Of a stretch of 64,000 nt of DNA, positions 1 through 7,387 are shown piece after piece. Made by a program: the position numbers and the translations under genes. Below the pieces are notes generated by a model, which had not been told where the DNA came from, did no database searches, and saw only the letters and a program-made list of their open reading frames with translations. The stretch covers positions 1 through 64,000 of the forward strand of contig JAIUOE010000005.1 in the NCBI GenBank assembly GCA_020161395.1, in the 5' to 3' direction. This stretch comes from Bacteroidota bacterium (lineage in GTDB: Bacteria; Bacteroidota; Ignavibacteria; Ignavibacteriales; Ignavibacteriaceae). Each line of letters opens with the position of its first letter. Position 1 is the stretch's first letter.

Positions 1-90
1 TGAATTAAAGTTGATTGATTCAATATAAGTGAAAATGATTTACTTTTCACTATAAATAAACTATCTGATTTTCTATAAAATGAGAAATGA

Positions 91-141
91 TTTTGACCAC
101 ATAAGCTGACTTCTTCACGAAGACAATTTATGTGGTCAAAA
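91..141. repeat. Long perfect inverted repeat (stem-loop)
   Basis: A 14-bp perfect stem (91-104 with 128-141, arm TTTTGACCACATAA) encloses a 23-nt loop that itself contains a small TCTT/AAGA hairpin. It lies about 100 bp upstream of the ABC exporter. It could terminate an upstream gene outside the window or act in the leader of the exporter. No T-run follows it on the plus strand. Confidence 0.6.
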
Positions 142-238
142 CAATACCACTTCCAAAAGTCATAATTTGAATAATTTCATGAATTCGGATGACTTTAGCA
201 CTTATGTATGATTAAGATAATGAGGTGTTCAATATATC

Positions 239-1996
239 GTGAAAAAAATAGCATTGATATTATATAGAGTTATTAGTCTTACTTATGTAACTTCACCGAA
301 ATATTTTATATTAGTATTTATATTTTCAATGTTAAGAGGTATCTCGCCTGTTGCCAGCCTATGGGCCATGCGTGAACTTATTAATACAATAGCAGATTCA
401 ACTATATTGCAACAAGCGATGATAACAAAGACCCTTATAATTTTTTTTAGTATAAATTTCATAGTGAGAGTAAACAACTCTCTGGTGAATTATTTTACTC
501 AAAAGCAGCGTTTATTAGTCGAATTTGATACAAGCATCAGTGTTTTAGAGAAATGTGAAAAATTAAATGTAAGCGACTTTGAAAATGGAGAGAAGTATAA
601 TGTTATTGCAAAGGGAGAGAACGAAGGCAGGGTTAGAATATATTCAACTTATCAAAATTTACTAGGTTTTGTGACACAAATAGTTTCTTTAACATCAGTA
701 ATTTTTGCAATATTAAGCTGGAAATCGTATGTATTCTTACTGGTTTTAATTGTTCCGTTTTTAACAACTGTTCTAAACACTTACATAAACTATAAATATT
801 ATGAAATCAGAATGAAAAGAATGCAATTAGCAAGAAAGACTTCTTACATCCGGTATTTATTGACCAATGACTTAGCATGTAAAGAAATTAAAGCATATCA
901 AACGGGAGGATATCTAATTGGTTTATACCATTCTATTAATACAAGAATTTTAAAGCAAGATAACGGAATAAACAAACAAAAAAGCTATGTAGAAATGTTG
1001 ACTAGTTTTATAGATGAGAGTATTAGCATCTTAGTGCTTTTACAAATTATTAAGATGTCTGTTTTAGGGGTGTTTAAAATTGGAGATACTGTTGCATATT
1101 TTGATAGTCTTGGCATTGTACAAGTGAGTGTTACCAATTTATTAAATCTGATTTCGAGTCTTTCAACCGATACATTATATGTCTCTCATTTCTTTGAACT
1201 AATTGATATGCAAGTTGAAAATGATACAATGGAAGGGATAAAGATAAACGAAATTGACTCAATTGAGTTTAAGAACGTATCATTCAGCTATCAAGCGAGA
1301 AACGAGTTTGTTATACGAAATGTGAGTTTTCAAATAAGACGAGGAGAGTCTATTGTAATAGTTGGAGATAACGGATCAGGTAAGAGCACCCTGGTTAAGT
1401 TGATTTGCGGGTTTTATTCAACCTATTATGGTGAGATCTTAATTAATGATATAGAGCTTTCCCTTATTGATAAAAAGTGTTTGAGAAGTCTAATGGGAAT
1501 TGTGTTTCAAGACTTTAATAAATATGAGTTAACCTTGCGAGAAAATATTGGTTTTGGCTCAGTGGATCAAATTAATGAAGACGATTTAATCTGGGGTACT
1601 TTAAAAAAGGTTGAATTAGACCAAAAAGTATTAAAATTTGGTAGTGGACTAGATGCTCAAATGGGGCACTGGTTTAACGGAGAACAACTATCAAAAGGGC
1701 AGTGGCAAAGGATAGCATTAGCTCGAGCTTTTATCCAAAACCGTTCGGCTTATATTTTCGATGAACCAACATCATCGCTAGATCCAAATATTGAAAGAGA
1801 GATTTACAAGTTGATGAAAAGTCATGGTGAGGGAAAAATTTGTATTTTTGTAACTCATCGATTTGTTAACATTGATGAGTTTAATCCAAGAGTAATGTTG
1901 ATTTCAAATGGTATTGTTGAAAACGACGCACGTCATAGCGATTTGATTAAAATATCAATTAAATATAATGATTTACTTGGTAATTACTATAATTAG
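239..1996 (+). CDS. ABC transporter, fused permease and ATPase (peptide/lipid exporter type)
   Basis: A type IV (exporter-fold) half-transporter of 585 aa. Residues 1-310 form the membrane domain with several hydrophobic helices. The rest is the ATPase: Walker A GDNGSGKST at about 376-384, signature LSKGQWQR at about 483-490, Walker B AYIFDEPTSSLD at about 504-515, and the H-loop VTHR near 538. There is no N-terminal C39 peptidase domain. The GTG start is chosen because GAGGTG lies 11 nt upstream. The gene is clearly more AT-rich than the rest of the window and has no recognisable cargo or partner gene here, so it looks horizontally acquired. Its architecture resembles exporters of peptide natural products, but substrate and direction are inference. 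Confidence 0.85.
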   Translation: MKKIALILYRVISLTYVTSPKYFILVFIFSMLRGISPVASLWAMRELINTIADSTILQQAMITKTLIIFFSINFIVRVNNSLVNYFTQKQRLLVEFDTSISVLEKCEKLNVSDFENGEKYNVIAKGENEGRVRIYSTYQNLLGFVTQIVSLTSVIFAILSWKSYVFLLVLIVPFLTTVLNTYINYKYYEIRMKRMQLARKTSYIRYLLTNDLACKEIKAYQTGGYLIGLYHSINTRILKQDNGINKQKSYVEMLTSFIDESISILVLLQIIKMSVLGVFKIGDTVAYFDSLGIVQVSVTNLLNLISSLSTDTLYVSHFFELIDMQVENDTMEGIKINEIDSIEFKNVSFSYQARNEFVIRNVSFQIRRGESIVIVGDNGSGKSTLVKLICGFYSTYYGEILINDIELSLIDKKCLRSLMGIVFQDFNKYELTLRENIGFGSVDQINEDDLIWGTLKKVELDQKVLKFGSGLDAQMGHWFNGEQLSKGQWQRIALARAFIQNRSAYIFDEPTSSLDPNIEREIYKLMKSHGEGKICIFVTHRFVNIDEFNPRVMLISNGIVENDARHSDLIKISIKYNDLLGNYYN

Positions 1997-2060
1997 ATTG
2001 GTTTAAACATAAATACTTATAAGCGATAATTAACGGACAAGAGTTGATTGTTGTAGATTT

Positions 2061-2345
2061 CTACCCATATGCCGCCCAAAGGGCTCTTTCGAAGGTGGTC
2101 GCCCGATTGCTACCCATATGCCGCCCAAAGGGCTCAAAATCCCCATCCGCGGAACCATCTCTACCCAGACATGACCCCATCCGGGGCCAAATCCCCATCT
2201 GCGGAAATCTGTTTGATCTGCGTGATTCCGCGTATCCTACCCATCCGTGAAATCTGCGCTGAATCCGCGAAATCCGTGGAACTATTAAAACCCCCATCCG
2301 TGTAAATCTGTCAAATTCGTCTCATCCGTGTGCTATTTCATATCC
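2061..2345. repeat. Intergenic repeat island 1: CTAC-CATATG-hairpin units plus ATCCGTG-type words
   Basis: This gene-free stretch has two identical 25-bp units at 2061-2085 and 2110-2134, each made of CTACC, the palindrome CATATG and the hairpin GCCC-AAA-GGGC. A degenerate third unit lies at 2161-2186 (CTACCC followed by CCCC-ATCC-GGGG). The remainder is built of diverged words such as AAATCTGCG, AATCCGCG and CATCCGTG. A 17-bp word at 2269-2285 (GAAATCCGTGGAACTAT) recurs exactly at 32464-32480 in island 2. Short ORFs across it only translate the repeats and are not genes. Confidence 0.85.
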
Positions 2346-2359
2346 ATCGCTAAAAAGTC

Positions 2360-2394
2360 AGCTAATAGTTCATAGATCATAGCTAATAGTTTTC
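2360..2394 (-). repeat. Degenerate heptamer tract at the 3' end of the ABC-F gene
   Basis: Consecutive 7-bp units (plus strand AGCTAAT, AGTTCAT, AGATCAT, AGCTAAT) include the last six codons and TGA stop of the minus-strand ABC-F gene. Similar tracts lie at 17378, 32570, 34614 and 55459. Confidence 0.75.
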
Positions 2395-4340
2395 AAAGTT
2401 TCTTCCAGTTCAATCTGCAGCTCTTCCCATAAGGCGGTTTTCTTTTCGATATCTTCCTTGAGTTGCTGGTACTGACTGGTTTTCTGCATGGCTTCGCGGG
2501 CATTGTCGAAAAATCCGGGTTTTTCCATCTCGATCTCACACTCCTGTACCTTCTTCTCAAGTGAAGCAATCTCTGATTCAATTTTTTCTATTTTATCATT
2601 GATATGTTTCGTTGCTTTGTAACGCTTGTTTCGAAGTTCGGCTTCGAGTCGTTTCTGATCTTTACGGTTTACAGAGGCGGAATCTTCTGTTTTGATAGTT
2701 CCTGTTCGTCCTGAGATGTTATCCCTCTCCATCATCTCTTCACCTCTTTTACGGAGGTAATATTCGATCGTACCGGGGAAGATTTTGAAAGAGCCCCTTC
2801 TGATTTCAACAACCTTGTTCACAATTGGCTGAAGGAAATCCACATCGTGGGAAACAATTATCAGCGAGCCCGAAAATTTAACGAGTGCATTCTGCAAAAC
2901 CTGCTTGCTGGTATAATCGAGATGGTTTGTGGGCTCATCCAAAATCAAAAGGTTGGCTTTCTTCAATAGGAGAAGTGCCAGAGCAACTCTGCTTTTTTCA
3001 CCTCCAGAAAGAACCCCGACTTTCTTGAAAACATCATCACCTGTGAAGAGGAATGAACCTGCAAGAGCCCTGATTTGGGGAAGTGTCATGTCACCTGATT
3101 CAGATGCAATTGTTTCGAGTACATCGAGCTCGGGATCCAAAACCTCGCTCTGTTCCTGTGAAAACCATGCTATTGAAGTGTTGTAACCCAATATTTTTTC
3201 ACCTGAAGTTGGTTTCAGAACAGACGCAATAATTTTTGAGAGAGTTGATTTTCCGGCACCGTTTGGACCAACAAAAGCGATTTTATCACCCTTTTCGACC
3301 CGTAAATCTATTTTATCAAGTACAAGATTATCTCCAAACCGCATAGTGATATTTTTTAATTCAAATACAATCTGGGCGGTTTTTGGAGGCTCGGGGAACC
3401 TGAATGCGATCCCTTTTTCAAAGTCGGGGAGGTCGATCTTATCAAATTTCTCCAGCATCTTCACCCGGCTTTGTACCTGCTTCGCTTTGGATGATTTGTA
3501 CCTGAACCGGTCAACAAAACTTTGAATTTCCTTCATTCTTTTCTGTTGCTGCTCATACTCATGTTCAAGCCGTTCATCCCGTTCAGCTTTTGCCTTCAAA
3601 TAGTGATCGAAATTGCCGTTGAAAACCGAGAAATCGTTCATGAAAATCTCAAGAGTTTTGGTAGTGACTGCATTCACAAAACGGCGGTCGTGAGAGACCA
3701 GCAAAAGTGCCCCTTTGAAAGTTTTAAGGAAACCTGTCAGCCATTCAAGAGAATCGATATCGAGGTGATTAGTCGGCTCATCCATCATCAACAGATCATT
3801 TTCAGCAATCAGCATCTTGGCAAGAGCAATTCTCATCTGCCAGCCTCCCGAGAAGTGGTCTGTCAGCTTTTCAAAATCACTCATCTGGAATCCAAGTCCG
3901 AGCAACACTTTCTCCACCCTTGCCTCTGCAGAGTATGAATCGATCTCCTCGAGCCTAAGATGAATCTCACCGAGCTGTTCCACGAGTCCGTCCCTTTCAG
4001 CAGGATCAGAATCGGGATCATTCAGCAGAGAGGTTATTTCAGCTTCTTTTTCCTGCAGTTCCTTCAGATTGGGGACACCGGCGAGGACTTCTTCGAGGAG
4101 GGTTCTCCCCTTGTGGGTTACATTTTCCTGAGGAAGATAGCCAATGGCAATATTCTTTCTTTTGAATATATCCCCCTTTTCCGGCTCGATGTATCCATTT
4201 AACATCTTGAGAAGAGAAGATTTTCCTGTGCCGTTTGAACCGACGAGAGATATCTTGTCACCGGCATTAATTTTAAAATTAACATCCTTGTAAAGGTATT
4301 TCCCACCGAACTGCAGTGAGAGATTTACTATATCTATCAT
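2370..4340 (-). CDS. ABC-F family ATP-binding protein
   Basis: A soluble twin-cassette ATPase of 656 aa with no membrane segments. The first cassette has Walker A GSNGTGKS at 34-41, an FSGGWQMR signature and LMMDEPTNHLD. A charged helical linker follows, then the second cassette with GPNGAGKST near 357-365, LSGGEKSR near 443 and LILDEPTNHLD near 470. The C-terminal 110 residues are a Lys/Glu coiled coil. This is the ABC-F pattern (Uup/EttA/YheS), whose members act on ribosomes; the subfamily cannot be fixed by eye. It is the last gene of a minus-strand operon, 30 nt after the sugar isomerase. Its final codons fall inside a heptamer repeat tract, so the C-terminal six residues are repeat-derived. 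Confidence 0.93.
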   Translation of the reverse strand: MIDIVNLSLQFGGKYLYKDVNFKINAGDKISLVGSNGTGKSSLLKMLNGYIEPEKGDIFKRKNIAIGYLPQENVTHKGRTLLEEVLAGVPNLKELQEKEAEITSLLNDPDSDPAERDGLVEQLGEIHLRLEEIDSYSAEARVEKVLLGLGFQMSDFEKLTDHFSGGWQMRIALAKMLIAENDLLMMDEPTNHLDIDSLEWLTGFLKTFKGALLLVSHDRRFVNAVTTKTLEIFMNDFSVFNGNFDHYLKAKAERDERLEHEYEQQQKRMKEIQSFVDRFRYKSSKAKQVQSRVKMLEKFDKIDLPDFEKGIAFRFPEPPKTAQIVFELKNITMRFGDNLVLDKIDLRVEKGDKIAFVGPNGAGKSTLSKIIASVLKPTSGEKILGYNTSIAWFSQEQSEVLDPELDVLETIASESGDMTLPQIRALAGSFLFTGDDVFKKVGVLSGGEKSRVALALLLLKKANLLILDEPTNHLDYTSKQVLQNALVKFSGSLIIVSHDVDFLQPIVNKVVEIRRGSFKIFPGTIEYYLRKRGEEMMERDNISGRTGTIKTEDSASVNRKDQKRLEAELRNKRYKATKHINDKIEKIESEIASLEKKVQECEIEMEKPGFFDNAREAMQKTSQYQQLKEDIEKKTALWEELQIELEETLKTISYDL

Positions 4341-4370
4341 ATTTTTACTTAGTTACAGTTGCAAAAACTG

Positions 4371-5399
4371 TCACTGTTTAAGTCTTTCTTTTAATAAATG
4401 TATGTAATCAATTTCAACCGGGTCTTTTCCCCACACGATCGCCCGGTAGTAGGTTATCCAGTCACCGTAATAAATCATGTCGAACAGTCTCTCCTGATAA
4501 GTAGGAAGATTGCTCTGAATCATTACAACCGGTACCTTCAGTTTTCCGAGAATCTCATTGAATACATCAAATCGTTTTCTGATTTGAGGATGAATTGTAT
4601 CATCGAGTACTTCAAAAACAAAATACGACTCATTTATTGCGCCGTAGGTTTCCCATCCAATAATCTCGTTATGGTTCATCTCAGGGAAAATATTGTGAAA
4701 TGCATGCGACTTGCCGTTCTCGTTAAACTGACCTTTTAATCTTGTACCAACCGAATCAGTTACACCTGCAGCGGAATAGATCAAAGGAAGTTTTCCGTTA
4801 ACCTCGGTAGCAATCGAGTAAGCGGAATTTCCGGGCTTCGAGAACTCTTCGCCTTTCATTTTCAATCTGTCCACGATTCTTGCAATGAGGTCATCATCCT
4901 TTTTAACAAGACCGAGTTTTGAAAAGAGATTCAGTATATTAAAAAATGAGGTATAGAGAGCGAACCTCGGTTGGAAGCCTGGCATGAGGGGAATGGCAGT
5001 CACTCCATCTCTGTCAGCCCATTCTCTGAGAGTCCCGCCTGTTGTCAGACATACTCTTTTTGCTCCCTTTTCACCCGCAGCCACATACGCCGAAAGGGTC
5101 TCTTCGGTTGAACCTGAGTAAGAGGAACAAATCACAAGTGTATCGGATGAAGTAAAGTTTGGCACCCCGTAATTTCTGTTGACAAACAGGGGCACTTTCA
5201 GCTCATCCTTTGCCCACAGAGAGAACACATCACCGGCAATGGCTGAACCACCAAGACCTGAGATAACAATATTTTTAATTCCTGTTACATCAAGATTTAT
5301 ATCAAACCTGTTTTCAATGGCGTTTTCAATTTGTTTATATGAGTTTAACAGGACTTCGAACTGGTTAGTCGGGTCTAATTTTTTAATTAATTCTAACAT
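4371..5399 (-). CDS. SIS-domain sugar isomerase, bifunctional phosphoglucose/phosphomannose isomerase type
   Basis: A 342-aa cytosolic protein with two SIS folds. The phosphosugar-binding loops GLGGSAIAGD (about 49-58) and CSSYSGSTEETL (about 90-101) are visible. Near the C-terminal half is EMNHNEIIGWE, the Glu/His region typical of the archaeal-type bifunctional PGI/PMI family, and the C-terminus has HLLKERL. Known members interconvert glucose-6-P, mannose-6-P and fructose-6-P, feeding glycolysis and GDP-mannose synthesis. It sits 11 nt after the DUF2723 gene and 30 nt before ABC-F in the same operon. Length matches the family. Confidence 0.88.
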   Translation of the reverse strand: MLELIKKLDPTNQFEVLLNSYKQIENAIENRFDINLDVTGIKNIVISGLGGSAIAGDVFSLWAKDELKVPLFVNRNYGVPNFTSSDTLVICSSYSGSTEETLSAYVAAGEKGAKRVCLTTGGTLREWADRDGVTAIPLMPGFQPRFALYTSFFNILNLFSKLGLVKKDDDLIARIVDRLKMKGEEFSKPGNSAYSIATEVNGKLPLIYSAAGVTDSVGTRLKGQFNENGKSHAFHNIFPEMNHNEIIGWETYGAINESYFVFEVLDDTIHPQIRKRFDVFNEILGKLKVPVVMIQSNLPTYQERLFDMIYYGDWITYYRAIVWGKDPVEIDYIHLLKERLKQ

Positions 5400-5410
5400 T
5401 TTGCTTCTTT

Positions 5411-7387
5411 CTACTTTAATTTTTCCATGAATTCGGGGGGAACCTGTGTCCCGGGGAAGTCTTTAATCACCTTGTCAATATAGACTTTTGCCCTCTCCTT
5501 TTTGTTGTAAGAGAGTTCATACTGCGCTCTTCTGAGCAGCATGGCACCCGTCAGTAAACGAATCTGTTCCACATATATGTTATCAACACCACCTGTCTGA
5601 TATGTAAAATCTGGATCAGGAGCCGGGATGTATTCGTCTTCGTCCGTCAGACGGAAGAAGAAAAGGTCGGGCACCAGTTTAATATTTGGCGGCAATTCAA
5701 ATTCCTTGTTGGCAAGCTCTTTATCAACAAGTTCCGGTGCGAGAAATACAGGCCTGTCTTTCATATTTTTCAGAAGTATCGCCAGAATTACATTTCGATA
5801 AGCTCTCTCGATAATCTGTGCTTCATAAGGCTTCTCTTTCTCAAACGGTACCACTTCCCTCAAGAAAACATCAGCTTCAGTTTTGTAAGAGGAAGTCAAC
5901 CACGGGTAACACACATTCAACTGGTTATAGTACCACGAACGCCTCAGAAGTTCCTTGTCGATCACCGCCACATCCTTCCGAAGCCCTTCAACATGCTGAA
6001 AATAGTATGATGCAGAAAGGAAATAGTCCCACTGATAACTAAAAATAAGAGAATTCTTTGGCGATTTCTCAAGAATAGCCTTTGTGTACTGTTCGAAAAT
6101 CAAATTATTACTTTGATTTACAGAACCATAAGTGAATCCAACCTGAACAAGAACGATAAAAATGCCGGTTGCTACGGTCTTTTTCATATCCCTGACTTTT
6201 TCGTGCAGCCAAATAATCCCGAATACAGCAAGAAGTGATATCCCGACATATGCGAGAAGAAAATATGATTCGAGATCGACGATATCGTAGTTTATTGCAT
6301 ATAATACCGTACCAAAAATCAGCAGAAGTGTTGTGATCAGGAGTTTGGTGGAGTTTTTTATCTGGTAAATTATTCCAATCAGCGAAGCGAGCAGTGACAG
6401 ATAAAACTCTGCCGGGAGACCTGAAAAAAACTTTGCGAAATTTTTTGCCGCAGCAGCCGATGAGCTGAAAAGCCAAACCTGATACTGCTTACCGGAAACA
6501 TGTCTAAGAATTCGTTCCAGATCGACAGGATTTCCCCAGTTTATTTCAGGATTTGCCGAGGCCCTTATCGGAAGCCAGGCATACAACAAAATTAACAGAG
6601 GGAAAAAGAGAGCAAGCATTTTCCCGAGTGTGAAGAACCCTTCTTTCCGTAACCTGAATCTTAAAAAGAAAAGATAAGCAGTCGCCGGAATTATCAAAAG
6701 AGTAGTCATATGGTTCGAGAATGACAGTGCCAATGCTCCCGCAAACACAAGCCAGGGTATCTCTTTTCGTAAAATGAACCCGGTATCCTCTCCGCCTGTC
6801 CGATCTTTTGAACTCAAAGCAAAAGCTCTTAAAAGTGTGTAAAAAGCTCCCGAGATTAGTGCCAGATGAAGCGAATACACTTCAACTGATGTGCTCTGAA
6901 ACCAGACGGTTTTCCCAAAAGCAAGGATTAATCCACCAAGAACTGAGAAAAGAAGTACCTCATCTGATTTGAATCCTGATTTGGCCGGCTCATCACTCTG
7001 CAAGTCCACTTGTTTCGGTTTCTCATTCTTGCGGGAAGACTTGTTTTTACCTGATTTTCGAGCTTTTGCAAAATTTTCAAAAGCGGAGAAATTCACAAGG
7101 ATGTATTCCACACTCTTTATAAAGAAATAAACACCGATGGAGGTGGTAATCGCTGCGAAAAGATTAAGTTGATAAATCACAGAAAAAGGCAAAGGTATTG
7201 ATGCAAACAGCCACCCGAGCATGGTAAACAAAGGGTACCCCGTCGGGTGTGCAATCCCCGCCAATGCCTGTGCTGCGGCAAGTTCTCCCGTGTCTATCTG
7301 AAGAACGGATGGAGCCATTGTTGAATAATAGACAAGGAATACAACTACCGTTGTAATTGAGGCGTAGAATCTTTTAATTGTTTCCAT
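5411..7387 (-). CDS. DUF2723 multi-spanning membrane protein (TMEM260/PMT-like putative glycosyltransferase)
   Basis: A 658-aa integral membrane protein. The N-terminus has the DUF2723 hallmark D-T-G-E-L followed by HPTGYPLF (residues about 32-54), the loop expected to hold the catalytic acidic residue in GT-C enzymes. About ten hydrophobic helices run to residue 420, then a soluble C-terminal region of about 230 residues. Residues about 105-140 are an unusually Lys/Ser-rich cytosolic loop. The family includes eukaryotic TMEM260, a protein O-mannosyltransferase; the bacterial substrate is not established. The first base overlaps the glnE stop (coupled translation). A role in glycosylating exported proteins is plausible here but is inference. 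Confidence 0.8.
   Translation of the reverse strand: METIKRFYASITTVVVFLVYYSTMAPSVLQIDTGELAAAQALAGIAHPTGYPLFTMLGWLFASIPLPFSVIYQLNLFAAITTSIGVYFFIKSVEYILVNFSAFENFAKARKSGKNKSSRKNEKPKQVDLQSDEPAKSGFKSDEVLLFSVLGGLILAFGKTVWFQSTSVEVYSLHLALISGAFYTLLRAFALSSKDRTGGEDTGFILRKEIPWLVFAGALALSFSNHMTTLLIIPATAYLFFLRFRLRKEGFFTLGKMLALFFPLLILLYAWLPIRASANPEINWGNPVDLERILRHVSGKQYQVWLFSSSAAAAKNFAKFFSGLPAEFYLSLLASLIGIIYQIKNSTKLLITTLLLIFGTVLYAINYDIVDLESYFLLAYVGISLLAVFGIIWLHEKVRDMKKTVATGIFIVLVQVGFTYGSVNQSNNLIFEQYTKAILEKSPKNSLIFSYQWDYFLSASYYFQHVEGLRKDVAVIDKELLRRSWYYNQLNVCYPWLTSSYKTEADVFLREVVPFEKEKPYEAQIIERAYRNVILAILLKNMKDRPVFLAPELVDKELANKEFELPPNIKLVPDLFFFRLTDEDEYIPAPDPDFTYQTGGVDNIYVEQIRLLTGAMLLRRAQYELSYNKKERAKVYIDKVIKDFPGTQVPPEFMEKLK

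Noticed and set aside
91-141. Possible integron attC site or IS end
   Set aside because: No GTT-bearing core site, no integrase or transposase, and the stem is too perfect and short for attC.
2044-2305. Three short ORFs giving peptides such as PYAAQRA
   Set aside because: They only translate the palindromic repeat island in several frames, with no ribosome-binding site or domain.
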